Positions 13,301 through 25,600 of a stretch of 64,000 nt of DNA are shown here, piece after piece. The first letter of the stretch is position 1. Every line of letters begins with the position of its first letter. The stretch lies in the NCBI RefSeq assembly GCF_023856365.1, contig NC_064552.1, positions 11,202,160-11,266,159 on the forward strand, written 5' to 3'. The notes beneath the pieces were generated by a model. The model saw only the letters and a list, made by a program, of their open reading frames with translations. It did not search any database and was not told the DNA's origin. The translations under genes were made by a program, and so were the position numbers. Origin of the DNA: Brienomyrus brachyistius. Lineage: Eukaryota; Chordata; Actinopteri; Osteoglossiformes; Mormyridae.

Positions 13301-15540
13301 CGACTGGGGCAGATAGACTTACAGCGTAGGGGCCCCGTGTCTCCCCATCTGGGTGACATTTCTAAATGAGAATGAAATGCAGGCTAGGGGAGCTACATGC
13401 TAAGTAAACGTCGAGGCCAGGGATTCTGTTACACGGCATCTGTTGTTGGGCTTCGCCCGCTCATTTGTAAGTCTATAAATCCTACTCCTCGCCGCGTCCT
13501 ATTCCAGGGTCAGTGGACCCTGCCATTACCAAGGCTGACCCCCCCCCCCCCCCCAGCCAAGTTCCCTCAGACGTTGCACGGCCCGTTCCCCTGTAAAATC
13601 CAGAGGAGGAATTAATGGAGACTTGGAGCGGGTGGGTCGAAATGCAAGGTTTTCGTTTAATTTGTGTTTTTCCTTTTGTGTTTTTTGTACGAGTTGTTAA
13701 AAGCTGCTGGGGATGAAGCACCTGGAGTTTTTTATTTTTTTGCTTCTCCTTCAAGCGCGACGCATCTATGTGCGAGACCCCCGCCCTCCTGCCCCCCAAA
13801 GCGTTTTCAGAAACAAATGCGCGTGAGCCTACAGATAATAGCAGATAATAGGAGGGAAGGAGGAATAATCTTTATGTTAATCCATTTCTGTGGCCATTAA
13901 ACAGGGAGAAGCAATAAGCACAGGCGCCGTTTCTGTGCGTGCGGTTATTGTAGTCATTTAGTTGCTGGATTCATTACTGCTATTATTGTCACTCTTATTG
14001 TGGCTAAGGCTTGTTCCTGCGCCGCCAAGAATTTGCAGCGTTAAATAAAGGCACATACGGCGATCAGCGGAAGCCACAGGGGGCAGTATTTCAGCGCGAA
14101 ACGTATGGACGGTTTATGCCGAAGTCACTTCCAGCTTCGAACGGATTCCAAGCGCTTCGTTCCCCGCTTGCGTCACTGTGCCCCCCATGCCATCATAAAG
14201 TCGACGTAGGCGACTCCGTCCCTGCGTCATCAGACACTGTTTACATACTTGATTGTGTCCGTTCTCGATTTCCATGGATGTGTGAGGTCATCTTTGTGAA
14301 AATTCAAGGTTATACCTCACGGTGACACTAGAGGGCAACTGGTCGTCAGAGCTTCTCGCTTCGAAGGGAACAGGAGTCATCCAGCTAGTCACTATTTTTG
14401 AAAATAATTATACGTACGCACGCTGGCTTATAAAATTAGAGTGGTATTTTTATGCACGTAAGTGTAGCCTTGTATTAAATGCAGCCGGTGCTCGGAACTG
14501 GGAAGAGAGCTCGTACATATGTGTGACGGAGTCATCGCCTTACATCAGATACCAGTGAAATGACAGTTGGTCGTGAGATAATTACCGTGGCAGATTGAAT
14601 ATGCTTTTCACCATGTGTTAGGAAAAAAAGGTCAGAATTTATTTGTGTGCCGGGATTGCCGGAGCATCCTCTGTGTTTTTGATTTGACTGAGAAGCTGGA
14701 ATGAGACACCGGGCTCCTGGATGATATGCACGGCGCCTAGCGTCCGTTTCGGCTCTAAAGAAATCCGTGTCCTCCTTCGCCTTTCGGGTCCGGCCGGGTA
14801 TTTTCGGCCAGCGGATCTGAGCGTCCGGCAAGCTTAACGAAGTCGCCGCAGGACGCCGAATATCAAGATATGAGCGATGAATGAATAATTGAAGAAGACC
14901 CATAAATGAAACATTTAGGGGAAGAGTTACAGTTGAAGCAGCATGCGGTGCAAAAAAGGAGAGCGGGGGCCGGGGAGGGCCGGGGCTGGCGGGCCGGTAC
15001 CCGCTTAGGCCATCCTCTGCCATGGCCAGCCTGTGGTGGTGGATGCCCGGTGATGGCGAGTCACATGACTATGGGTCCACACTTGACTTGGGGGTGGGGG
15101 GGGGGGGCGATGTTGGTAGACGGCCCTGTTGCGATTTGCCGCTGGCTGGCGGGCAAGCTTCCGTAGCCGTAGGCGAGAGCAAGAGGCGGAGGGAAATTGA
15201 GGAGTGCATGGCATTATTTAGCGACGAAGGTATCATTTATTCATCATGTATGTTTTCTTCCTTCCGGGCTTCGCAGTGCCATCTGCTTTATAGAGCAATA
15301 TTAAATCAGGAGGGGACAGAGAGCATGCATACAGAGAGGACTGATTTTCCCTTGTTATTCTTACAGACGGCACTACACTGTAATTTCTGTAGACACATCT
15401 AAAGACACATTCTGCTTTTTTTTTTTTTTTCCATTTAAGCTTTTTATTTTCCCAGAGAACAACGTCATGAATTTATGTCATGGTGTGCTTAATAAAATCA
15501 AGCAATACTGAGATGATGATAAAATAATAAGGTTCTTTTT
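4353..15540. other. non-coding DNA, probably intron of arid5b
   Basis: No coding exon is recognised. The longest open frame (5277-5837) has no similarity I can name and no splice or codon pattern supporting it. Visible content is a TG microsatellite at 6384-6402, a very G-rich segment at 10816-10895, C tracts at 12546-12558 and 13539-13554, several poly-T runs, and CpG-richer stretches near 9840-10060 and 14700-15060. The rest is AT-rich unique-looking DNA that may hold regulatory elements; a cross-species alignment would be needed to tell. Confidence 0.5.
10816..10895 (+). repeat. G-rich tract with quadruplex-forming potential
   Basis: G runs of six, seven, three, seventeen (10860-10876) and seven bases are separated by short loops. 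The segment meets the usual four-run G-quadruplex pattern on the + strand. Confidence 0.7.
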
Positions 15541-15639
15541 TCCGGGGGGGGGGCGGGCGTAGAGGTGTGGCCTAGTTCCCCATTGTGCAGCCGTGGGTAA
15601 TTGAATCAGGTAATGTAAGCGAGCGGGAGAACATCTGAA

Positions 15640-15800
15640 GTCGTTTAGAGCTGCCCTCCCTCGTAGCGGGCGGACCGATCTCCGCCGCGGAACACGCCCA
15701 TGCGGCGGCGCCAGTGCGAACAGCCATGGTGCCGCCATTGGGCATCCGTCAGAGCTTATAAAAACGGGCAGAATATGAAAGCAGAATCCAGATCCGTGCC
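15640..15800 (+). promoter_or_regulatory. CpG-rich patch with a TATA-like box, possible promoter
   Basis: A CpG-dense stretch (about 15655-15720) is followed by GCCGCCATTGGGC at 15731-15743. That sequence combines a YY1-like GCCGCCAT with a reversed CCAAT box. TTATAAAAAC follows at 15757-15766. This order and spacing resemble a TATA promoter reading toward arid5b, with a start expected near 15790. No donor site or exon was established, so this is a candidate only. Confidence 0.3.
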
Positions 15801-18740
15801 GGGAAAAGCCTTCAGAACGAACGGCTCATCGGAAACGCTGGGGGGGGGGGAGGCGGCCCGTTCACTGGGACCTTAATTAATTTGTACGCCGCACAATGTG
15901 GACAGATTGCTTACAATAGGACGGCAGGATGAGTTGGGGGGGGCAACCGTCAGACATTAGAGGAATGTTATGCTGCATTATAAATGAAGTTGTCAGAAGA
16001 GATCTGCATTGATCGTGGCCTTCATGAATTACAATCCCAGTTAATGCACACGCTGGGGCTGTGGGGGGGGGCGACAATGAGGCAGAAAATGAAGACTGCT
16101 ACAAGTGTTGAGAGTCTGGTGCAGTTCGTCAGCCTGTCCATCAGGTGGTGCTGTAGCAAAAGGGGGGCTGAGCAAAACGTGAATGGCGCCTCCCTGGCAA
16201 ACAAAGAGCGGAGTAGCCGAAGAGCCGGAGTACGACACGGTTATACCAGTGCCCCACCGGGTGGCTATTTAAAGCGCCCAAATTATTTTGGTTACAAAAT
16301 AAAAATAAAAAAAATTGTAGATATCCAGAACACAGCCTAATGTGACATCAGTCTGCAGGAAGGGCATCTGAGTACGAGGGGTTAGGTTTTACCCCTAACT
16401 CCATTTCGGTTTAAGTCGGTGATGTGGCACTATCCTATAACCTATTGAAAAAAAGGATACAATGCATAGAGAAGAACAGAGCTCGGTTGTTTCCTGGGGA
16501 TGTGACCAGTGCTCGCAGTGAGAGTTAGCAATTTGGTGGGTATGCAGCCTTGTGAAAGACACAGGCGTACACACAGATTGTGTAAGCCGACAAGGCGGTC
16601 ACATTCTCGCAGTGATTGTAGAGCTTCTACCTCGCTGAGAATACCAGGCCCGCTTTGCTCTCCGTGCACTCCCCTCGGTACGGTGACACAGATCTGGGCT
16701 ATGAATGTGTTTGCCAAACTTATCTGGAAAGAGGGAAGGCCAGAGAGAGAGAGAGAGAGAGTCCCAGGAAGACACAGCACGTGACGGTGAAGGGCTGGCC
16801 TCGTGTGCCAGCACGCTGTAGCTAGGTTGAGCCCCCCCCCTCCCCGATCCGACTACCCTCGACCCACTCTCTGCTCCGTTTACCGCCTGAGTAATGAGGC
16901 GATGTGGATGCTGAGTGTGAGTCTGTATGGCTGAAGAGGCTGAAACATTCGCTGATTTTGGGATGCCAAGCGAGCAGAGAGTCATAGACACCGGTCAGAC
17001 AAAAACGAGTTAATCTCAGACATCACTCCCGGTTAAAGGCATCTGATTTCGGAGTTCTTCTAATTTTATTCTTTTTTTTTCCCTTCTAAGTCTGGAATGA
17101 ATTTTACATGATCTAAATACTGACAGTGTCACAGTACTGTAAAAAAATGTATAATATTTTAAAACGTGAAATAAGACAAATAGTTGTGTTTTTTGCTGTA
17201 AACTGTTGAAATGTGTTTAGTTACACTGAACCCTGTTTGCAAACACTACAGTTTTCATACCAACAGCACTACAAGAAAAACAGCGAAGTTAAGTACAAGC
17301 TAATCCATTTTGGTAATCGTGAGTAATTCATTACTCACAGACCTGGAATGCAAACTGTTGTAAGACTTGCGGTATAGAGGGAAAAAAAGATCTTGGAACA
17401 TACATTAATCTTCTGGACAAAGACAACTGATATTTGAGAAAGCTTTTTATTCCAAAGAATTTCTGTGTAAATTCACCCATTGTGAGGCCCCTCTGTTGTT
17501 TATGTGAGACTTGAATCAACGCGTTTGTCACGTGTCTCTATGTTAAAAAAAAACAGCTTAGGAGTCATGAGAGTGATAATGCATCGCAAAACGAAAACAC
17601 TGGTATTGGGTTTGCTGGTGTGGTTTTTGTTGTGGACAGAAAAATCAAGCAGAACAAACATCTCACGTCCTCGGTGCACCCGGTGTCTAGAAATAAGTTT
17701 GCTTGAATTATTTTGATACACATATGTCTTGCTTTTGTTTAGCATCTTTTTGATTTTCCGTGTTAATTCTCTATAAAAAAGTAAGTGTTTAACGAAACTG
17801 CATGGTTAAAAACTGGCTGGCGTAATACTGTTTGGAAATACTCAAGCTCGCACTTATGTTTGCTGATGTTATCACTGTAACTGATCAAATCAGGACCAAA
17901 AGCAGCACGGATCTCTTTACAAAGCCATCAGAACACACCTATCACCGATCTGAGTATATTGTAGAATTTAAACCAAATGAAAGGGGATATACCAGTAACT
18001 TGAGTGAAGCCATGTTCTCTTTATATCCTTTATAAGCATCAGTAGAAGCAGCTGACACAACTGAGCCTGGAAACCAGTGTAGGAATTAATCTTCCAGTAC
18101 AATTTTCCTAGTTTGAAGCTAACTAACCCATAGCTTCATCCACGTCAGGCTTATCTTAGCAGCTGGGCGTCATAGAGAGTTTTGCTCGAGTGTCAAAATG
18201 TGATCCGGACAAGAAGGATACACAGTGTCCATGAGTTTTAGGCCTCGGTGGAAGATAATGGGTGCCCTCGCAGCGAGAAGCCATCATTCGGGAATAATTT
18301 GAATATCTGAGAGGCAGTAGGGATTGGCAGGGATAGGGGACATTCTCAGTCTGTATATCCATGTAGCTCACTGATTTGGCTGGTGTAACTGCCAGGAGAG
18401 GTTCCCATTGGAGGCCAAGCCAAGCAAGGTCAGTGTGTTTTTCCAGTCCACAGAAATGCCGCGGTGCATAGGATTATGTGCTCAGTATTGTTGTGGATTG
18501 GCCTTCTTGGCTATGGAACGTTGTATGCTTTGATTGTTGTGTTGCGTTCAACTTTGCATAGTACCTAACCTACACCGTAATTTCCCACTTGGGTTTGGTT
18601 TCGAAAGCTTAAAATGCGGTAAATTCCGTTTCATTTACGCTTAACCTTTGCTGATAACTGGCCATTTCCTCTAGATGTCTGCCTCGTGTGTGTGTACTGG
18701 TTATGCCCGAACGATTACACTGCTCAGAAAGTCATAAGCA
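15801..18740. other. non-coding intronic or upstream DNA
   Basis: No recognisable exon. It holds short G runs, a GA microsatellite at 16745-16761, and a short GCAGGAAGGGCATCTG string near 16355 that recalls a fish interspersed repeat. The rest, from 17000 to 18700, is AT-rich and shows nothing I can identify. Confidence 0.45.
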
Positions 18741-18749
18741 GAAGATTTA

Positions 18750-18918
18750 ATCTTTGCGCTCGAGAACCACGGAAACGGAGCGACGCCTTTGGCTGGACTC
18801 GTCGACACCGAGCCGCGCCGGGCAGCTTCCGAGCGCAGGGATCCGCTGCCTTTGCAGGTCTCGGCGAACGCCATGCGCTTTTTTTTTCCGCCGGGTGCGA
18901 GGAGCAGCTTAACGATGG
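18750..18918 (+). promoter_or_regulatory. arid5b: CpG-rich candidate alternative first exon of arid5b (short isoform)
   Basis: This CpG-dense stretch lies about 640 bases upstream of the exon at 19554. It ends in AACGATGG directly followed by GTGGAT, a possible splice donor at 18919. The ATG at 18915-18917 has A at -3 and G at +4, a good initiation context. Splicing ATG-G to the exon beginning CA-CCC-AAC would give Met-Ala-Pro-Asn-Leu-Lys-Gly in frame. Mammalian ARID5B has a shorter isoform lacking roughly the first 240 residues, which from memory begins near this junction. The donor is weak, so exon status is inference. Confidence 0.35.
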
Positions 18919-19553
18919 GTGGATGAACAGACACCGGATCATGGGGGGGGGGGAGGGGGGTTGTGTGCCATAAACGTGCTGCCATGCTTATGCTGACACA
19001 CGCAGTCCTTTCATTTGGCAGACACACGCTTTAATAAAGCAAGCCTGAGATCGTATCAGTGCAGTACAAGGAAAAATGTTTTTTTTTTGCAATGAGGTGG
19101 ATGGCGTATTCCTTTGATGTGCGTTAATACCGCCGCCTGATTCAAACGATGATATCATTTCCAATTCCGCGCTTTTCCACCAAATAGATGCGCCTTAACG
19201 GTTCTAGACCGAAGTTATGGAAACCTTCCGCCCCAATGTATTGTACTTGTTAAATGGCACTGAAGTGTTGCACACCACAATGAAAGGTCAGACAAAATAA
19301 GTCGTGTGTGCATGCATTTTCTTTGCAGGTGCTTCTTTCACTGGCGAGTATGGGGGGGGGGGGGGGGCCATACATTCTCAAATTGATTTGGCTTCTCATC
19401 AAACAGCTTCATTCCACGTGACTCTCGGCTGCACATTTGCACAGCTGTATATTTACTGAAGCAGTTCAGTTCATGTTTACACAAGGGTGCACAATCTGCA
19501 CCACCGATTGTGTTAAATCTTCGTGTCTGGGCCGTTGCCCTTTGTTCCTGCAG
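18919..19553 (+). other. DNA directly upstream of the first arid5b coding exon in the window
   Basis: Non-coding. It contains a 16-base G tract at 19352-19367. It ends in the polypyrimidine and acceptor sequence TTTGTTCCTGCAG at 19541-19553, the 3' splice site of the exon that follows. Confidence 0.7.
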
Positions 19554-19672
19554 CACCCAACCTAAAAGGCCGACCTCGGAAGAAGAAACCTTCCATCTCC
19601 CAACGCCGTGACTCCCAGGGTCAAAACACATGCAAGGAGCCCAGCAGCACTGAGCCCAAGGCTTCTGCCAAG
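19554..19672 (+). CDS. arid5b: arid5b coding exon: basic AT-hook-like segment
   Basis: This exon encodes APNLKGRPRKKKPSISQRRD and a Ser/Lys-rich tail ending in ASAK. It opens with the last two bases of an Ala codon and ends in phase 0 before GTACAC. KGRPRKKK is an AT-hook-like, probably nuclear-localising motif that matches human ARID5B. The incoming phase requires an upstream exon ending in G. The preceding human exon ends in the same phase, and so would the candidate ATG-G exon at 18918. Confidence 0.95.
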
Positions 19673-22600
19673 GTACACAGTTCATATGCACTTCATTTCC
19701 CAGCATGCCTTTCCAAAAAGCCCCTTTTGGCATGGGGACAGTTTCCATTGGCGTCAGCAGCATTTAATTATTGTTGTCCTGCTGATCAAAACCATTTTTT
19801 CTCATTATTTGTAATACTTTTTTTTTGTCCCACCACCCCCCCACTGATGTCATACTGAACCTAACCAACTCAGACGCTGTATAGAACATTCTACAGTGCA
19901 GCTTACGCATTTCTGTGATAAAGTTCATGTATTCTGGCTCTCCTCGCTGGTGTGTTTTGCTGTCGCGGTTGAGATCTGACTAAGCTCGAATATTATACAA
20001 TGAAAGTCTTTCGACTTTGAAGTCTCTCTCTTGGAATTACACAGGTCGTAGTTTTACAGGGCAGTTTACATTTCGTTCAGAGCAGTAATTAATAGCATAT
20101 TAACAGCAGAAACATTTATATACAAAGAAACCGCCGCTTTCTCGTGATAACACGAGGAGATAATAGCGGTTTTATAGTAAAATAGTGAAAAGGATTGTTG
20201 AGTAAGCAGACATCTGAGTCAGCATGTCAACCAGTGTGTTCAGGGGCACATTAACATGGTCAGAGGCCGCCCTATGACCGAGGGGGTGGGGGGCCGGTTG
20301 GGGGTGCCGGTTTTGAGGCCCCTAGGCTGTAGCGTGGGTAGTCCGTGCAGTTACACGCCCCTGAGCATGCTTATTTGTTTATTTACCTATTTTGCATCCT
20401 CCCGGTCATTATGGGTCCGTTTATGAGGACAAAAACGAGAGATTCGCTCGTTACCTTGAACAGATGGATAAACAGACGCGCGTCGGCCGCCGCTGTGTGA
20501 TGTCACAGCGCGGCGCTAATCCCTCGCCGCTCCGCGCGCCGGCGCTGGCCAGTCCTTCCCCTGACTCTCAGGTCAGTAAACCTGGTGTCCACCCCGCCCC
20601 CAGGTAAAAAGTGACTCTAAGGCCGTGGCTGCCCGGCCCAAGAGCAGCTGTAAGAAGGCGGCGTCCGACGAGACGCCGGGCGTGACGGCAGGTGAGGAGT
20701 GCCGGGCCGAGGAACAGGCCTTCCTGGTAGCACTCTACAAGTACATGAAGGAGAGAAACACACCAATTGAGAGGATTCCCTACCTTGGCTTCAAGCAGAG
20801 TGAGTAAGACCGCCTCCCAATCCTCCCCTGAACCCCCCCCCCCCCCCCTGCCCACCAGCTGAGAAAGGCCTGGGAGCGTGAGGAACAGGTAACTAGTGAT
20901 GGGGCCCTTCAAATATGAATGAAATCAAGCAATTAGTGGACCCTGGGCGCCCCCCCCCCCCCCCGCGCGCGTCACAAGCCGGCGCTGAAGGGGCCTGAAG
21001 AGAATCTTATTGGACGCCTGTCAGCTTCCAGTTTCAGACAGACTTCCCGTTTCAGTCAACGGCTAACGTGCTACAAGCCCGATCCTCGTTACATTTTTCA
21101 CCCATTCAAGTAAGGCCTTAGCAGATGAGTGGGGGCTTTTCTCTAAAAAGATGATATCTTGACCACGGAGGCTGCTAAGTAGGTCACCGTGACCCCAGAA
21201 GAAAAAAACGAAAGCGACAGTAATAGCTAGTCGTCTCTCTGGCGCTAATTTGCCCTCGTTGGCTGATCTGTGCGCGAGTTGTCTTGGATTTCAAAGCATG
21301 TAGCGCCATGACTTTGCTCTCCGTGGGGCTCCTTAAATAAAGCTGTCCAAACTACCTTTTGCCAACAAAGCACTCAAAACATGAGTGTATAATGTATCCC
21401 CACTGCTCCTTCAATATTATAAAAAAAAATAAAAAAATCGTACCTACAGATTCTGCAAAAAAAATTACCTCCTTCTGCAGATGAACGTGAAAGAACCAGA
21501 ATCATCAGAAGGAATTAGAAATTAATCCCATTTTGGGGCGCTTGTATATGTAATTCATAAATATTCAGTTTCCTATGACTCTGCCACTGAATATGCATGC
21601 GCGCTTTTGAATATGCTAATTTGCAAAGGCCCATTTTGCCAGAGCCGTTTCTCCAGCACGCCGCCGCGAGCTGCCAAACGCACGCGCACAAAATGTAGGT
21701 GAAGCACGCGCATCGCCCAGCGCCCGCTTGCCAGGAGCGGATTACCTCCGTCTCCTGCCTTGGCAGCTGAATGGTCTCATTCTGCCCCCCATTACAGCTC
21801 ACGCAACACTATCTGATAAACCACTGTGTCACCACAGGCCCCAGATCACCATACGCTGCAAATCTTATTAATCATATAGGTCACATGACACTAAAGAATA
21901 AGAGTTCGAGAACCACGCCCCGTCGGCACAGGCAGAGGCAGCTGGGATATTGGAGGACTCCCTGGCACACTTTGAGATTTTATTGCAGTCCGGTAGGGGT
22001 TAGACAGACTCCAAACCTGAGTGATGGTAACCCTCCCTGAAGCATCAGGTTTTTGAGTAGGGGGCTGACGCTGGCTTTCATACCGGCACAAATCCTGCAC
22101 GGTCGATTGCAGGCGAGGCACGTCGGCATTATGGCTCAGGAGTACGAGGCTTTGAGCTGAAAACCTGACATTATTCACCCACGCTAAAAAAAATTCTTTG
22201 TTATCTGTGTAGCAAATTTGTAACAGCAATAGGGAGGGATGGATCAATACTGCCGGATCGAGGGTTAGAAGAACAGCAGTATGACAAACCCAGGGCTCTG
22301 AAATGAATTGAATTGTGATTGATTCCCCCCCCTCTCCCCTTTACAGTCTGTTATTAATTTATGATTGCTGTTTGAAGATGTACAGAAAAAACACGCTTCA
22401 TTAAATAGACACTCATTCGTTTCTGTTAATTGTTTAGCAATTCTGGCCGCAAAGTGAAATGAGGAACAAGCCCAGTGACAATGATTTGAGTCTGTTCTTA
22501 AAAGTCAAACGGAAGGGCGGGGCCAGTTTGTGTGTGTGCTTGTCGGTGTGTGTGTCCTGCAGTTTATTATTGATTAATGCTTATTGTCCCTCTAACAGTA

Positions 22601-25600
22601 AACCTTTGGACTATGTTTAAAGCTGCTCAGAACCTAGGAGGATATGAGCAGGTAAGAGTTTGCATCATCTGACTGAAACTTGAATCCTCTACTGCTATAT
22701 GTGTGTTTTTTTTTTCTTCTTTCCTTTCCCCCCTGGCTCTTGAAAAACAAGCTTAGTCATTTTCCCATTTTAGACCCGCTGTCAGATGTGTGTTTACTAG
22801 GCCGATGTTGGACGACGGCTCCGATCCACATTCGGCAAAATGATGCAGTCATTGTAAAATCCACTAGTGGAAAACATATGTTAGCTCTTCTCTGTAAAGG
22901 AGATTGGTGTGGTATGCATCTTACCCATGCTGAGTCTTTAAAAGGACTGCTATTGTGCAACAAACCGCTGGGACAATAAAGAGATTTCACTTGGCAGGCC
23001 ATATGACATGCATTGAGCTCTAATATGGGAAAAGCATTTGGGCCTCTTTCAGTTTAATCAGTTAAGGCTATTTCAAATACTGTAAATTACTCTAGTTTTG
23101 TTTATCAGTAGTGGGGGAAAAGGGTGAAAAGCAAGGAGAACCGTTTGTATTCTGAGCAAACAGGAAGTCGTTTCTTTGATATAAAGGGCCTCTTTCACGC
23201 TCTCGATCGACACAGTTATCGGCGATTTAACCTACTTTCAGTGTACAGGAAGTGCTATGGTTTTGCATATGCACTGTAGAAAAATTATTCACAAGTACAG
23301 CTATGAGTTGAATTTCACTGCTTTAAATCATTCCCCAGTCAGCTCTAGCTTGTGCAAAAAAAGGGAAAAAAACCCAGTCAAAGGCAGCTGACATCTGTAA
23401 TAATAAAAAAAAGAATCAGCTTGCAGAGGAAGGTGGCGTCAGTGGAAATATTTACATTGCGAGGGTAGCGGGAGAGCGCGGTCTGAGTGTCGTACTCTTT
23501 CCGAAAGACCAGTAAAATCGGCTCTCTGATAATGACAGCAGGAATACGGTGAGCAGAATACATGTAAAGTCGAGTGACGTAGCCGGATCTGGTTAGCTCG
23601 ATTTTTTTTTGCCGAAAGATAGCTAGCTAGTGTGCTAAGATCCCTGGGATCTGCACGGCAAACAGTACGCCGGGTTGATTTTTGCACTGTTATTTAAAGA
23701 TGGCTGCATTTGATTATTTGCACATGGCTGGCCGCAGACGCTCGGCACGCAGCTTTGATCACTTCATTTATTAAATGCGTCGAGGCTGCCGCAGACTCCA
23801 TGTTGTTGTTTTTTTTTTTTTTAAACTGCAATTATGCTAAATTATGCCCGTCTTTATAATTAATGCATATCGATTTTTAAGGATTCATCAAAGGGCAGAT
23901 AAACACGCCGTTTACATGGAATATACCGTGTGTTGTATTATGAATAAATTATGTAGCAAATGTACAGTTGATCTAGCTTGGAAGAACATAATTATTTGGC
24001 TCATTGAAGGGACGGTATGTTACTGCTGTTTAATAGTCGCTTTAGATTCATGGGAACAACAGAGCTACTTAATAAGGGGCCGAGATAGGCATTCCGGGAT
24101 GGAATTAACCCCCCCGGTGCCAAATGTGGGTTTCGCCTGTGGTTGTTTAGCAGATGCATGTGTAATGATGGTGGTGTTGGTTCCTTTTGGGTCCCGTAAT
24201 CCCTGTGACACTCTTTTTTGTCACTGAAACCGTGGAAGTCTCCTCGGTTTAAAAAACACAGCTGATGTAATATAATGCAAAAGTCCTGCGACTGCTGCGG
24301 TCGTGATGGGAGGGGGGTCAGGAGCTTAGGCCTCGAGCATTTCCCGCATCCACTGCCCCCCCCCCCCCCCCAAATGTTACCCAAAAGGGAACCAATGCCT
24401 CATCGCTCCCCAGTGTCCCTTGCTGCCCCGGTCACCTTCTCCCACCCTTTCTTGCCCCTCAGATCACCGCCCGCCGGCAGTGGAAGAACGTGTATGACGA
24501 GTTAGGGGGTAACCCCGGGAGCACCAGCGCAGCCACCTGCACGCGGCGCCATTATGAGAGGTATGCCTTTAGCAGTGTTACCCATCATCTGCCACGGACC
24601 CACTGATGCCAACCCCAAACAAGTCCTATGTCAACATAAGCAGTACAATTTATTGTGCAAGTCCACCAAGCTGGAGATCCAGTCAAAATCTTGCTTCAAT
24701 CTAGGGAGCCAATCAAAATCTTGCTTCAAACTAGAGAATCAGTCAAAATCTTGCTTCAAGCTAGGGAGCCAATCAAAATCTTTCTTCAAACTATAGAGCC
24801 AATCAAAATCTTGCTCCAAGCTAGGGAGCCAATCAAAATCTTTCTTCAAACTATAGAGCCAATCAAAATCTTGCTCCAAGCTTGGGAGCCAGTCAAAATC
24901 TGGCAATTCAATGTGTATCATTTTAAGGAACCCAAAACAGTGCTGCCTGTTTAAGGGAAAGTGACGTAAAGGAATGAACAAAGGTGGTTATTGTGCTGTT
25001 TGTAAATACAGTCCTGGCTTATGTTTCCCAGAAAAAAAAAACTTGTTCCTCCTGTTTTTTATTGCTGAATAAATGAGTCAAATGTGACCTTTAAAAATAA
25101 CCAAGACCGGAGTGTTTGAAGGGAAGGTGAAGATGTCCATAGGGGTCTGGGAGAGGGAGAGTGAGGCAGGTGAGTCCAGTTATCCTCACCCACTGCTGGG
25201 TTCGTCTGGCTGTCCTCCAGCAGTAGGAGCCACGCTCCCGTATGTCCCGCCTAATCGATACGAAGCCCCAATGTTTTGGTGCACTGAGCGGCACCCTGCA
25301 GAAAAGCTACCGGGACACCATTGAGTGAGACAGGAGACTCACCAGTGGGTGCATCTGTGTGTCTTTGTTGAAGGGGCTCCTTCTGGCTCAGTGTCGTCAA
25401 TACAGCTGGTCTTGCCCTCGGCAGCCCGTGAAAGGCTGGTGCCCCCCGCCGAGGTCGGCTCCATCACATGACTGGGCCATGGCTCGCCAATCAGCTCGGC
25501 TCTCGGTCCCGGGCTGGCAGTGCAGCAGTAGTTCAGGCAGCCTTGCCAAAAGGAAGGACTCATCACAGACAAAACTGCAAGGAACTTAGTTTTGTAAAAT

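Noticed and set aside
24664..24900. Regular 30-base repeats that could suggest a CRISPR array
   Set aside because: There are no unique spacers between repeats, the units are contiguous and variable, and the DNA is from a vertebrate nucleus.
24554..24981. Open frames with perfect 10-residue repeats after the ARID exon
   Set aside because: They come from a 30-base minisatellite that keeps all frames in register on both strands. They start inside the arid5b splice-donor region and resemble no known repeat protein.
25100..25590. GC-richer stretch with open frames on both strands in the large arid5b intron
   Set aside because: No protein similarity recognised, no convincing splice pair, and the arid5b exons on each side join in phase without it.
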